Positions 37,245 to 45,696 of a DNA stretch of 64,000 nt are shown here, one piece after another. Below the pieces are notes generated by a model. That model ran no database searches. It was not told the origin of the DNA and saw only the letters and a program-made list of their open reading frames with translations. The first letter of the stretch is position 1, and the number at the start of each line of letters is the position of its first letter. A program made the translations under genes and the position numbers. The stretch covers positions 62,001 to 126,000 of the forward strand of contig NZ_CKYA01000005.1 in assembly GCF_001113365.1 (NCBI RefSeq), written 5' to 3'. Source of the DNA: Streptococcus pneumoniae. GTDB lineage: Bacteria; Bacillota; Bacilli; Lactobacillales; Streptococcaceae.

Positions 37245-38453
37245 TTAAACAAATGCACCCAATCCAGTAATTTCACGACCTACAATCAAAGCATTGACTT
37301 CGTGCGAACCTTCATAAGTATAGATTGATTCCGCATCTGCAAAGAATCGTGCCACATCTGTTTCCAAAGTAATACCATTACCACCACATGTTTCACGCGC
37401 AAGAGCTACTGTTTCACGCATTACTAAGGAGTTATGCATTTTCGCTAGAGCAGAATTGAGCATCAACTCATTACCCTCTTCCTGCATTTCAGCAATACGA
37501 GTTGAATATGCAAGAGCTGCTACAGCATTGGCTTGCATTCTAGCTAATTTTTCTTGAACAATTTGGAATTTGGCAATCGGACGTTTAAACTGTTGACGGT
37601 CTTTTGCATATTTAAGAGCTGCCACATATGAACCACATGTTACTCCCATAGCAATGTGCGCTACATCGGCACGAGTAAATGTTAGAATACGTGCTACATC
37701 TCCAAATCCATTGATGTTAACCAAACGATCTGAGTCTGGAACTTCTACATTCTTCATTGTAATATGACCATTGCGGATACAACGCAGTGCAATCTTATGT
37801 GGAATAGGCTCTGCATGGTAGCCAGGGGCACCTTTACGGACAATAAAACATTTCACCTTACCGTCTGCCACATCACGAGCAAATACAGGAACAACATCTG
37901 CTGTATCTGAACCACCAACCCAACGCTTTTCTCCGTTCAAAATCCACTTATCTCCAACACGCTCAGCAGTTGTTGATAGACCACCAGCAATATCAGATCC
38001 AGAAAGCGGTTCTGTTAAGGCAAAACATCCTTGCCAGTCAAATGAAGCCAACTTAGGAAGAAATTCTTTCTGTTGTCTTTCATCCCCACCCAATAAAATA
38101 GTGTTATAGCAAAGTCCTCCATGAACTGTATAGAACGTTGCGATTGAAGCATCGAAGCGAGCTAGTTCCAAATATAAAAATGTGATGTACAATTCAGATG
38201 GTTTATAGCTTCCTTCACGACCTTCAAACAATTTTGGATTGTTCATGATTTGAGCACCCTTAGCGACAGCATAAAATTCTTCAAATGGGAAATCAGGTTT
38301 TTCCCAGTATTCGTTGATAACTGGACGTAGATGTTTTTCAATCAAACGACGAGTTTCTTGTAGTACTTCAGCTTCCCCTAATGTTAAACCATCAGCGTAA
38401 TGAAAAAGATCTTCAGGATATAGTTCACGTAAAATTTCTTGTTTTGTTGCCAT
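37245..38453 (-). CDS. Acyl-CoA dehydrogenase, glutaryl-CoA dehydrogenase/short-chain oxidase-like
   Basis: A 402-residue FAD enzyme. The catalytic glutamate is intact at Glu381 in YTYEGSHEVNALIVGREITG. FAD motifs are CFALTEPLSGSDI and GWVGG-type KRWVGGSDTAD, and QQFKRPIAKFQIVQEKLARM follows. Ending and spacing resemble glutaryl-CoA dehydrogenases and plant short-chain acyl-CoA oxidases rather than butyryl-CoA dehydrogenases. It is first in the operon with the 3-hydroxyacyl-CoA dehydrogenase and thiolase genes. No electron-transfer flavoprotein gene lies in the window, so the electron acceptor may be O2 or a partner elsewhere. Confidence 0.88.
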   Translation of the reverse strand: MATKQEILRELYPEDLFHYADGLTLGEAEVLQETRRLIEKHLRPVINEYWEKPDFPFEEFYAVAKGAQIMNNPKLFEGREGSYKPSELYITFLYLELARFDASIATFYTVHGGLCYNTILLGGDERQQKEFLPKLASFDWQGCFALTEPLSGSDIAGGLSTTAERVGDKWILNGEKRWVGGSDTADVVPVFARDVADGKVKCFIVRKGAPGYHAEPIPHKIALRCIRNGHITMKNVEVPDSDRLVNINGFGDVARILTFTRADVAHIAMGVTCGSYVAALKYAKDRQQFKRPIAKFQIVQEKLARMQANAVAALAYSTRIAEMQEEGNELMLNSALAKMHNSLVMRETVALARETCGGNGITLETDVARFFADAESIYTYEGSHEVNALIVGREITGLGAFV

Positions 38454-38476
38454 AGTAATGACTCCTTCTTTTATTT

Positions 38477-38490
38477 TAAGAACGCTTACA
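38477..38490 (-). promoter_or_regulatory. Candidate cre (CcpA) site before the acyl-CoA dehydrogenase operon
   Basis: On the minus strand TGTAAGCGTTCTTA matches TGWAANCGNTNWCA at 13 of 14 positions. It lies 24 bases before the start codon, so CcpA there would act as a roadblock or promoter-downstream repressor. Confidence 0.65.
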
Positions 38491-38570
38491 TTTTATTGCT
38501 CGCTATTTGTTGACAAGTCCATTCTATCGCTTCAACCAGTATTTTGTCTACTTAATAAAAATGAATAGAG

Positions 38571-38589
38571 CTATAAGTTGAATTTATAG
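38571..38589. promoter_or_regulatory. LysR-type palindrome before the acyl-CoA dehydrogenase operon
   Basis: CTATAAGTTGAATTTATAG is the same 8-3-8 design as 34649-34667 with one arm mismatch. It lies about 118 bases before the start codon. GTCTACTTAAT sits 14 bases to its left, as it does at the crotonase promoter. Confidence 0.62.
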
Positions 38590-38787
38590 ATAGTTCTTCC
38601 ACTTACTTTTTAAGAATTTATCCATAGAGACAAGCCATCTCTCTTATATGGGCAATAACTTTTTCTTCCAAACTTCCATTCTACAATCTACACACCCTCT
38701 AAATAGATATCTATTATTCCTCATAGCTACTTGTATTACAAAAGACAAAATAGATAAAAAATACTTAAACTAAACACAGTCGCTTTA

Positions 38788-38889
38788 TATAGTGAAATAA
38801 AATCTAAACAAATTGACTAGGAAATTCAATCCAATTACTAGCAATATTTTAGCACCTAAGACGTTCAACTCTAATTTCAATTAGCTACA
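38788..38889 (-). repeat. Degenerate RUP-like repeat near the island edge
   Basis: About 102 bp starting TATAGTGAAATAAAATCTAA and containing AAATTGACTAGGA, AGCAATATTTTAG and TCTAATTTCAATTAGCTA. This follows the remembered RUP order in the orientation opposite to the copy at 34788. It is diverged but clearer than that copy. Confidence 0.6.
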
Positions 38890-38906
38890 CAAACTCCCTC
38901 TTCCTT

Positions 38907-38954
38907 GAAATATAAAAAGTGATTTACCCGAAAGTAAACCACTTTTTATATTTC
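38907..38954. terminator. Terminator after hpf
   Basis: A long stem: GAAATATAAAAAGTG / CACTTTTTATATTTC with an inner TTTAC / GTAAA and a six-base loop. It begins eight bases after the hpf stop on the minus strand. Confidence 0.8.
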
Positions 38955-38961
38955 ATTTTTC

Positions 38962-39510
38962 TTAAGATTCTTTAACCTCTAACAAACCAATCTCGCCATC
39001 CTCACGACGATAAATCACATTGGTTGTCTGATCTTCAACATCCACATAAATAAAGAAATCATGTCCTAACAAATCCATTTGTAGAATAGCTTCTTCCAAA
39101 TCCATTGGTTTTAAATCAATTTGTTTTGAACGAACAACTTTAGACTGGACAACATTTGAATCTTCCACCAAAGCATCTGTAAATAATTGACTAGTTGCTA
39201 CCTTATTTTTATTTTTACGCTCGATTTTTGTTTTGTTTTTACGAATCTGACGTTCAATTTTATCAGTTACAAGGTCAATTGAACCATACATATCTTGAGA
39301 CACATCTTCTGCGCGGAGAGTAATAGATCCAAGCGGAATCGTTACTTCCACTTTAGCTGTTTTTTCACGATAAACTTTTAAGTTAATTCGGGCATCCAAC
39401 TCTTGTTCTGGCTGGAAGTACTTTTCGATCTTTTCGAGTTTAGAAACTACATAATCACGAATTGCTTCTGTTACTTCTAGGTTTTCACCACGGATACTAT
39501 ATTTAATCAT
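38962..39510 (-). CDS. hpf: Long-form ribosome hibernation promoting factor
   Basis: A 182-residue protein that dimerises and stores 70S ribosomes. The N-terminal S30AE domain (about 1-100) begins MIKYSIRGENLEVTEAIRDY and is basic (ERQIRKNKTKIERKNK). A linker leads to the C-terminal dimerisation domain with LDLKPMDLEEAILQMDLLGHDFF-type sequence from about 130. The length fits the long form of Firmicutes. It is the first core gene to the right of the accessory island. Confidence 0.95.
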   Translation of the reverse strand: MIKYSIRGENLEVTEAIRDYVVSKLEKIEKYFQPEQELDARINLKVYREKTAKVEVTIPLGSITLRAEDVSQDMYGSIDLVTDKIERQIRKNKTKIERKNKNKVATSQLFTDALVEDSNVVQSKVVRSKQIDLKPMDLEEAILQMDLLGHDFFIYVDVEDQTTNVIYRREDGEIGLLEVKES

Positions 39511-39589
39511 ATGAGTACCTTCTTTCTAAACATTTTTGTTTTTATGATTTTATTATAACGCTTTCATTCTATTTTTGCAAATTTTTTCC

Positions 39590-40252
39590 TCATCTTACAA
39601 GGGAAAATGTTTTTACGTCCTTAGCACCAGCTTCTTCCAACAGTCTCTTAACACGATTTATAGTTGTTCCTGTAGTATAAATATCATCTATAAGTAGGAT
39701 TTTTTTAGGAATAGTGACTCCACTTTTTATAAAGAAAGGAAGTTCTGTCCCCAAGCGCTCTGAACGATTTTTAGAAGAACTGGCTCTCTCTTCTCTTTTC
39801 CCTAGTAAATCCAGATACGAAAAACCTGCTACCTCTACCAAGCCCTCAACCTGATTAAATCCTCTGTCAAGCAATCTTTCAGGGCTTAGGGGAATTACGA
39901 CAAATCTATACTCTTTGTACTTTTTTAACTCCGCACTTAAAAATGAAGCGAAAACTTTTCTTAACAGGAAGTCTCCATCAAACTTATACCGACTGAAAAA
40001 ATCCTTCATAGCTTGATTGTAAGTAAAAATCGCTCTATGACTGACTTCAACTCCTTCTTTACACCAAAGTTGACAATCTTGACATTTTGTTGACAAACCT
40101 GTTTTCATACAATTTGGACAATTCTCTTCCCCAATTCTTTCAAAAGTAAAATCACAGTCTGAACAAAGACAAGAATCATCATTCCTCAGAAGTAATAGAC
40201 TACTAAAAGTTAAAACAGTCTTCATAATCTGCCCACATAACAAGCACTTCAT
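39590..40252 (-). CDS. comFC: Competence protein ComFC
   Basis: A 220-residue late competence protein used in uptake of transforming DNA. The N-terminus has paired cysteines of a zinc site (CLLCGQ, CSDCDF, CPNC, CQDC) and the C-terminus a phosphoribosyltransferase motif, ILLIDDIYTTGTTI near residue 190. The start overlaps the comFA stop by four bases, so it is coupled to comFA and under the same cin-box. Confidence 0.95.
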   Translation of the reverse strand: MKCLLCGQIMKTVLTFSSLLLLRNDDSCLCSDCDFTFERIGEENCPNCMKTGLSTKCQDCQLWCKEGVEVSHRAIFTYNQAMKDFFSRYKFDGDFLLRKVFASFLSAELKKYKEYRFVVIPLSPERLLDRGFNQVEGLVEVAGFSYLDLLGKREERASSSKNRSERLGTELPFFIKSGVTIPKKILLIDDIYTTGTTINRVKRLLEEAGAKDVKTFSLVR

Positions 40253-41547
40253 AGACCAGCCTCCTTATTCATCATCTGAATTTCCTTAATCGCCTTCTTG
40301 ATTGAAGCATTTAACCCATCATGGAAGAAAAGCAAATCTCCTGTCGGTCTATCCATGCTTCGTCCAACTCGTCCACCAATCTGAATCAAGCTTGACTTGG
40401 TAAACAGACGATGATTAGCCTCTACTACGAAAACATCCACACAAGGGAAGGTAACTCCACGCTCCAAGATCGTCGTACTGATAAGTATTGTCAGTTCTCC
40501 ATCTCGAAATGCTTGTACCTGCTCTAATCTATCCTCTGTTACAGAAGATACAAAACCAATTTTCTCATTTGGAAATTGCTCCTGTAAGATTTCTTTTAGC
40601 TGCTCCCCTTTTTTAATTTCTGATGCAAAAATAAGTAACGGATAAGCTGTCTTTCTCTGCTTCTCAATATAGGACTTTAACTTTGGCGACAAACACTTCT
40701 TATCTAAGTAGCGATTAAAATCCGATAACCAAATTGGTTTTGGAATAATCAACGGATTTCCATGAAACCGTCTCGGTAAACTCAGTCTTTTTAGTTCTCC
40801 TAAACGGACCTTTTTATCTAACTCATCGGTCGAAGTCGCTGTTAAAAAGATTCTCAGCCCATTCTCCTTTACACTATTCTTGACAGCATGGTAAAGCGTG
40901 GGATTGTCAACATAAGGAAAAGCATCTACTTCATCCACTATCAGCAAATCAAAAGCTTGATAAAATTTCAATAACTGATGGGTCGTCGCAACAACTAGTG
41001 GTGTTCGAAAATACGGCTTTGATTCTCCATGTAGGAGGGCTATCTCGCAAGAAAAATCATTTTGCAAGCGTTTGTACAGCTCCAAACAAACATCTATGCG
41101 AGGACTGGCCAAACACACTGCACCACCCGCATTGATTACTTTAGCCACAACTTGATAAATCATTTCTGTCTTTCCTGCTCCTGTTACCGCATGAACTAAA
41201 GTTGGCTCTTGCTTCTCTACTGCTTGAATCAGTCCCTCTGACACCTTCTCTTGAAAAGGAGTTAATTGACCACGCCATTTAAGAACATCTTGCTTCGGAA
41301 AATCCTCCTGTGGAAAATAGTATAAAGCTTGATCACTCCTGACTCGCTTCATCAGTAAACACTCCCTACAATAGTAAGCACCGATGGGCAAATACCATTC
41401 ATCTAAAATAGCACTATTACAACGTTGACAGAAAAGTTTCCCTTTCTCCTTTCTCATTGCTGGAAGTTTCTCCGCCAACTGACGTTCTTCTTCTGTTAAT
41501 TCATTCTCCGTAAACAAATGACCGAGATAATTTGGATTTACTTTCAT
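40249..41547 (-). CDS. comFA: Competence DNA translocase ComFA
   Basis: A 432-residue helicase-like ATPase that helps pull single-stranded DNA into the cell. A four-cysteine zinc motif (CQRC...CREC) is near residues 39-65, Walker A AVTGAGKTEM near 122, the DEVD box near 210 and the C-terminal helicase motif QIGGRVGRSMD near 395. The ATG at 41547 lies only seven bases after the cin-box, with no Shine-Dalgarno sequence. Translation may be leaderless or begin further in, for example at 41457. Confidence 0.93.
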   Translation of the reverse strand: MKVNPNYLGHLFTENELTEEERQLAEKLPAMRKEKGKLFCQRCNSAILDEWYLPIGAYYCRECLLMKRVRSDQALYYFPQEDFPKQDVLKWRGQLTPFQEKVSEGLIQAVEKQEPTLVHAVTGAGKTEMIYQVVAKVINAGGAVCLASPRIDVCLELYKRLQNDFSCEIALLHGESKPYFRTPLVVATTHQLLKFYQAFDLLIVDEVDAFPYVDNPTLYHAVKNSVKENGLRIFLTATSTDELDKKVRLGELKRLSLPRRFHGNPLIIPKPIWLSDFNRYLDKKCLSPKLKSYIEKQRKTAYPLLIFASEIKKGEQLKEILQEQFPNEKIGFVSSVTEDRLEQVQAFRDGELTILISTTILERGVTFPCVDVFVVEANHRLFTKSSLIQIGGRVGRSMDRPTGDLLFFHDGLNASIKKAIKEIQMMNKEAGL

Positions 41548-41554
41548 ACTTCTT

Positions 41555-41562
41555 TATTCGTA
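41555..41562 (-). promoter_or_regulatory. Cin-box (SigX promoter) of comFA-comFC
   Basis: On the minus strand TACGAATA is a perfect late-competence cin-box. It ends seven bases before the comFA ATG. Confidence 0.92.
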
Positions 41563-41590
41563 AAAACTAGCACTTTAGATGATTTTTTAG

Positions 41591-41596
41591 TACAAT
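41591..41596 (+). promoter_or_regulatory. -10 element of yigZ
   Basis: TACAAT ends six bases before the yigZ ATG. No Shine-Dalgarno sequence is visible. The -35 region is weak. Confidence 0.5.
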
Positions 41597-41602
41597 TAAA
41601 TC

Positions 41603-42238
41603 ATGGAATTTAGAACAATTAAAGAGGACGGTCAAGTCCAAGAAGAAATCAAAAAATCCCGCTTTATCTGTCATGCCAAGCGTGTTTATAGCGAAGAAGA
41701 GGCTCGTGACTTCATTACTGCTATCAAAAAAGAACACTACAAAGCGACACATAACTGCTCTGCCTTCATTATTGGAGAACGTAGTGAAATTAAACGTACA
41801 AGTGATGATGGTGAGCCCAGTGGTACTGCTGGCGTTCCCATGCTTGGGGTACTAGAAAATCACAATCTCACCAATGTCTGTGTGGTCGTGACACGCTACT
41901 TTGGTGGTATTAAACTAGGCGCTGGAGGACTCATTCGTGCTTACGCCGGCAGTGTCGCCTTAGCTATCAAAGAAATTGGTATTATTGAAATAAAAGAACA
42001 GGCTGGCATTGCTATTCAAATGTCTTACGCTCAATACCAAGAGTATAGTAACTTTCTTAAAGAACATGATCTCATGGAGCTAGATACAAACTTTACAGAT
42101 CAAGTCGATACGATGATTTATGTTGATAAAGAAGAAAAAGAAACTATTAAAGCTTCACTTGTGGAATTTTTTAATGGAAAAGTCACTTTAACTGACCAAG
42201 GTTTACGCGAAGTTGAAGTTCCTGTAAACTTAGTGTAA
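41603..42238 (+). CDS. yigZ: YigZ/IMPACT family protein
   Basis: A 211-residue protein of the YigZ/UPF0029 family (YvyE in B. subtilis). The signature SDDGEPSGTAGVPML is near residues 65-79, followed by VVVTRYFGGIKLGAGGLIRAY near 94-114, and a C-terminal DUF1949-type domain. The cellular role is not settled; relatives of eukaryotic IMPACT affect translation control. It is divergent from comFA with only 55 bases between the start codons. Confidence 0.9.
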   Translation: MEFRTIKEDGQVQEEIKKSRFICHAKRVYSEEEARDFITAIKKEHYKATHNCSAFIIGERSEIKRTSDDGEPSGTAGVPMLGVLENHNLTNVCVVVTRYFGGIKLGAGGLIRAYAGSVALAIKEIGIIEIKEQAGIAIQMSYAQYQEYSNFLKEHDLMELDTNFTDQVDTMIYVDKEEKETIKASLVEFFNGKVTLTDQGLREVEVPVNLV

Positions 42239-42433
42239 ACAATAGATAATACAGTGTTTCACTGATATTTCCACCGCTACTTTAATTAGCAAAATAAAAA
42301 GATGCGTACCAAAATATACTAGAAAATGAAGTAATTCAAAAAGAAAATGGATAGCGTTCTCCTTTACACCTATTTACTAGAATTAGCCTAACACAATCTC
42401 TTAAAATTAATGGCTTAGACCTGTGATATAAAA

Positions 42434-42458
42434 AAATCCTATCGCTCCGATAGGATTT
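42434..42458 (+). terminator. Hairpin between yigZ and cysK
   Basis: Perfect 11-base arms AAATCCTATCG / CGATAGGATTT with loop CTC. It lies about 195 bases after yigZ and just before the cysK promoter. It probably shields cysK from read-through. Confidence 0.65.
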
Positions 42459-42464
42459 CTATAT

Positions 42465-42493
42465 TTTACAAATGGTATAGTTAGCGTTATACT
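42465..42493 (+). promoter_or_regulatory. cysK promoter
   Basis: TTTACA (42465-42470) and TATACT (42488-42493) are 17 bases apart. The spacer holds GTATA...TATAC symmetry that could bind a regulator. Confidence 0.65.
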
Positions 42494-42522
42494 AGAAATA
42501 TCTTATACAAAGAGGTATTCAT

Positions 42523-43449
42523 ATGTCTATTTATAACAACATTACTGAACTAGTCGGTCAAACACCGATTGTTAAACTTAACAACATAGTGCCAGAAGGT
42601 GCTGCAGATGTCTATGTAAAACTTGAAGCATTTAACCCTGGTTCTTCTGTAAAAGACCGTATTGCTCTTAGCATGATTGAAAAAGCTGAACAAGACGGTA
42701 TTCTAAAACCTGGTTCTACTATTGTTGAAGCAACAAGTGGAAACACTGGTATTGGACTTTCATGGGTAGGGGCTGCTAAAGGGTATAAAGTTGTTATCAT
42801 TATGCCTGAAACTATGAGTGTAGAACGACGTAAAATTATCCAAGCCTATGGTGCTGAACTCATCCTTACGCCTGGTAGCGAAGGAATGAAAGGTGCTATT
42901 GCTAAGGCTCAAGAAATCGCTGCTGAACGTGATGGTTTCCTTCCTCTTCAATTTGACAACCCAGCAAATCCAGAAGTACACGAAAGAACAACAGGAGCTG
43001 AAATACTAGCTGCTTTCGGTAAAGATGGACTAGATGCCTTTGTTGCTGGAGTGGGTACCGGTGGAACGATTTCTGGTGTTTCTCATGCACTCAAATCAGC
43101 AAATTCAAACATTCAAGTTTATGCAGTGGAAGCTGATGAATCTGCTATTCTATCTGGTGAAAAACCTGGTCCTCACAAAATTCAAGGTATCTCAGCTGGA
43201 TTTATTCCTGATACACTTGATACTAAAGCCTATGATGGTATCGTTCGTGTAACATCAGATGATGCTCTTGCACTCGGACGTGAAATTGGTGGAAAAGAAG
43301 GCTTCCTTGTAGGGATTTCCTCAGCTGCAGCTATCTACGGAGCCATCGAGGTTGCCAAAAAATTAGGTACAGGTAAAAAAGTCCTTGCTCTAGCACCAGA
43401 TAACGGTGAACGTTATCTCTCTACAGCACTCTATGAATTTGAAGTTTAG
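42523..43449 (+). CDS. cysK: Cysteine synthase (O-acetylserine sulfhydrylase)
   Basis: A 308-residue PLP enzyme that makes cysteine from O-acetylserine and sulfide. The PLP lysine is in [11 protein letters not shown] (Lys about 43), the substrate loop [11 protein letters not shown] near 71, and the phosphate-binding GTGGTISG near 177. Length and motifs fit CysK/CysM. It has its own promoter and terminator and stands alone. Confidence 0.96.
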   Translation: MSIYNNITELVGQTPIVKLNNIVPEGAADVYVKLEAFNPGSSVKDRIALSMIEKAEQDGILKPGSTIVEATSGNTGIGLSWVGAAKGYKVVIIMPETMSVERRKIIQAYGAELILTPGSEGMKGAIAKAQEIAAERDGFLPLQFDNPANPEVHERTTGAEILAAFGKDGLDAFVAGVGTGGTISGVSHALKSANSNIQVYAVEADESAILSGEKPGPHKIQGISAGFIPDTLDTKAYDGIVRVTSDDALALGREIGGKEGFLVGISSAAAIYGAIEVAKKLGTGKKVLALAPDNGERYLSTALYEFEV

Positions 43450-43465
43450 TCTCCTAAATACAATT

Positions 43466-43490
43466 GGCCCTTATTATAGGGCTTTTTATT
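43466..43490 (+). terminator. Terminator of cysK
   Basis: A short stem GCCCT / AGGGC followed by TTTTTATTTTT, about 17 bases after the stop. Confidence 0.8.
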
Positions 43491-43532
43491 TTTACCTTGA
43501 AAATAGGAAAATCTCCCTATAAAGATCGACTG

Positions 43533-43564
43533 CATAGAAAAAAGGAAGCAAATTTACTTCCTTT
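43533..43564 (-). terminator. Terminator of tsf
   Basis: On the minus strand AAAGGAAG pairs with CTTCCTTT across an eight-base centre and is followed by TTTCTATG. Confidence 0.85.
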
Positions 43565-43570
43565 CTATAA

Positions 43571-44611
43571 TTAGTTATTCAAGGCTGCTGCCATTGTAGC
43601 TGCAACTTCAGCTTCGAAATCGTTTGCAGCTTTCTCGATACCTTCACCAACTTCAAAGCGAGCGAACTCAACTACTGAAGCGTTAACTGATTCAAGATAT
43701 GCTTCAACTGTCTTGCTATCATCCATGATGTAAACTTGTGCAAGAAGTGTGTAAGCTTGGTCAACTTTAGTGTTGTCAAGCATGAAGCGATCCATTTTAC
43801 CTGGGATAATTTTGTCCCAGATTTTTTCTGGTTTGCCTTCTGCAGCCAACTCAGCTTTGATGTCAGCTTCAGCTTGAGCAATAACATCATCAGTCAATTG
43901 AGCTTTTGATCCATATTTCAAGTGTGGGAGAGCTGGTTTGTTAACCATTGCACGGCTTTCGTTATCTTGGTCGATAACGTGGTTCAATTGTGCCAACTCA
44001 TCTTTAACAAATTGCTCATCCAATTCTTTGTATGAAAGAACTGTTGGTTTCATAGCAGCAATGTGCATTGAAATTTGTTTAGCAAGTGCTTCGTCTCCAC
44101 CTTCGATTACAGAGATAACACCGATACGTCCACCGTTGTGTTGGTATGCACCGAAGTGTTGTGCATCTGTTTTTTCAATCAAAGCAAAGCGACGGAATGA
44201 GATTTTTTCTCCGATAGTCGCTGTTGCAGATACGTATGCAGCTTCAAGAGTTTCACCTGAAGGCATAGTCAAAGCAAGTGCTTCCTCATTATTAGCTGGT
44301 TTTCCTTCAACGATTGCTTTAGCTGTTGCGTTTACCAACTCAACAAATTGAGCGTTTTTCGCAACGAAGTCAGTTTCAGCATTTACTTCAACAACTGCTG
44401 CAATGTTACCGTCAACATAAACACCAGTCAAACCTTCTGCAGCAACACGGTCAGCTTTCTTAGCTGCTTTTGCCATACCTTTTTCGCGAAGCAATTCAAT
44501 CGCTTTTTCGATATCGCCTTCCACTTCAACCAATGCTTTTTTAGCGTCCATAACACCAGCACCAGATTTTTCACGCAACTCTTTAACAAGTTTAGCTGTA
44601 ATTTCTGCCAT
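43571..44611 (-). CDS. tsf: Elongation factor Ts
   Basis: A 346-residue nucleotide exchange factor for EF-Tu. The N-terminal UBA-like helix has [21 protein letters not shown], then [12 protein letters not shown] and the TDFVAKN motif. The length matches the streptococcal form, which has the insertion in the core. It follows rpsB with a hairpin between the two genes. Confidence 0.97.
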   Translation of the reverse strand: MAEITAKLVKELREKSGAGVMDAKKALVEVEGDIEKAIELLREKGMAKAAKKADRVAAEGLTGVYVDGNIAAVVEVNAETDFVAKNAQFVELVNATAKAIVEGKPANNEEALALTMPSGETLEAAYVSATATIGEKISFRRFALIEKTDAQHFGAYQHNGGRIGVISVIEGGDEALAKQISMHIAAMKPTVLSYKELDEQFVKDELAQLNHVIDQDNESRAMVNKPALPHLKYGSKAQLTDDVIAQAEADIKAELAAEGKPEKIWDKIIPGKMDRFMLDNTKVDQAYTLLAQVYIMDDSKTVEAYLESVNASVVEFARFEVGEGIEKAANDFEAEVAATMAAALNN

Positions 44612-44638
44612 TTTGATTCTCCTATATTTTTTAAAAAT

Positions 44639-44667
44639 AGGAGAGCCGGGCTAAGCCCCGCCCTCCT
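44639..44667 (-). terminator. rpsB-tsf intergenic hairpin (attenuator)
   Basis: A GC-rich stem AGGAGGGCGGGGCT / AGCCCGGCTCTCCT on the minus strand, followed by ATTTTTAAAAAA. It lies inside the rpsB-tsf operon, so it may lower tsf expression relative to rpsB rather than end the transcript fully. Confidence 0.75.
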
Positions 44668-44690
44668 AGGTAATTACTATTTATTATGAA

Positions 44691-45470
44691 TTAAGCGTTG
44701 TCGCCTTCTACAACTTCAACGATTTCTTCAATTGAATCTGCTTGAGTTTCTGAAGCTGCAAATTCTGCTTCAACTGCTACTGCATCCTCACCTTGACGTC
44801 CTTCGATGATAGCGTCAGCCAATTTAGCTGTGATCAATTTAACAGCTCGGATAGCGTCATCGTTAGCTGGGATGATTACATCGATATCATCTGGATCAGT
44901 ATTTGTGTCAACCATCGCTACAACTGGGATTCCCAATTTTTTAGCTTCTTTAACAGCGATTTGCTCTTTATGTGGGTCAACTACGTACATCACATCTGGG
45001 ATACGAGGCATATCTTCGATACCACCCAAGAATTTTTCAAGACGTGCACGTTGTTTGTTAAGAAGTGCAACTTCTTTCTTAGGAAGAACTTCGAAAGTTC
45101 CATCTTCTTCCATACGTTTGATTTCTTTCAAACGAGCGATACGCTTTTGGATTGTTCCCCAGTTTGTAAGAGTTCCACCCAACCAACGGTGGTTGATGAA
45201 GTATTGACCTGAACGTACTGCTTCTTCAGCAACTGCATCAGCTGCTTGTTTCTTAGTACCAACGAACAATACAACTGCATCGTTAGCTGCCGCATCACGC
45301 ATGAAGTCGTATGCTTGGTCAGCGTATTTTACAGTTTGTTGCAAGTCGATAACGTGGATTCCGTTACGCTCAGTAAAGATGTACTTAGCCATCTTAGGGT
45401 TCCAGCGACGAGTTTGGTGACCAAAGTGTACACCAGCCTCAAGAAGTTGTTTCATTGAAATTACTGCCAT
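44691..45470 (-). CDS. rpsB: 30S ribosomal protein S2
   Basis: A 259-residue ribosomal protein. It begins [20 protein letters not shown] and shows [35 protein letters not shown] and [23 protein letters not shown] 45470 with AGGAG upstream is the true start; the frame is open further but unsupported. The acidic C-terminal tail is typical of streptococci. Confidence 0.98.
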
Positions 45471-45582
45471 GAGTATTTCTCCTTTTTGTTTTTTTCCTCT
45501 TCTTGACTTCAACTCGCAAAACGACCCAAGGGCAACTGCTTCACAATTCATCAAGAATGAGTATTATCGTTCACACGACAAT
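45471..45582 (-). promoter_or_regulatory. rpsB leader region
   Basis: A transcribed leader of about 110 bases with short inverted repeats. Ribosomal protein S2 operons are often controlled by leader RNA binding S2. I can see room for this but could not match a defined S2 leader motif. Confidence 0.35.
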
Positions 45583-45586
45583 TCTC

Positions 45587-45615
45587 ATTTTACCATACTT
45601 TTCCAATATTTTCAA
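45587..45615 (-). promoter_or_regulatory. rpsB promoter
   Basis: On the minus strand TTGAAA (45615-45610) and TAAAAT (45592-45587) are 17 bases apart. It gives a leader of about 110 bases. Confidence 0.75.
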
Positions 45616-45663
45616 GCTATTTTGATATAATTTTTAATAGTTATTGTCTCTGGTAAAACCTGA

Positions 45664-45694
45664 AAAAGAGGGCTCTATTCGAGTCCCTCTCTCT
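45664..45694 (-). terminator. Terminator of pcsB
   Basis: On the minus strand GAGGGACTC pairs with GAGCCCTC with one bulge, followed by TTTTTC. Confidence 0.75.
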
Positions 45695-45696
45695 AA

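Larger units (their letters stand above)
38454..38961 (-). promoter_or_regulatory. 508-base region between hpf and the acyl-CoA dehydrogenase gene
   Basis: No gene is seen. It holds a cre site (38477-38490), GTCTACTTAAT (38546-38556), a LysR-type palindrome (38571-38589), a degenerate RUP-like repeat (38788-38889) and the hpf terminator (38907-38954). The part from about 38600 to 38780 shows nothing I recognise. Confidence 0.7.

Noticed and set aside
27874..38961. Integrase, transposase or long direct repeats at the island ends
   Set aside because: I searched both flanks by eye and found none; only RUP-like repeats and terminators are present, so the way of acquisition is unknown.
42239..42433. 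Small gene or RNA between yigZ and cysK
   Set aside because: No frame with a ribosome site and no clear promoter-terminator pair apart from the hairpin at 42434-42458.
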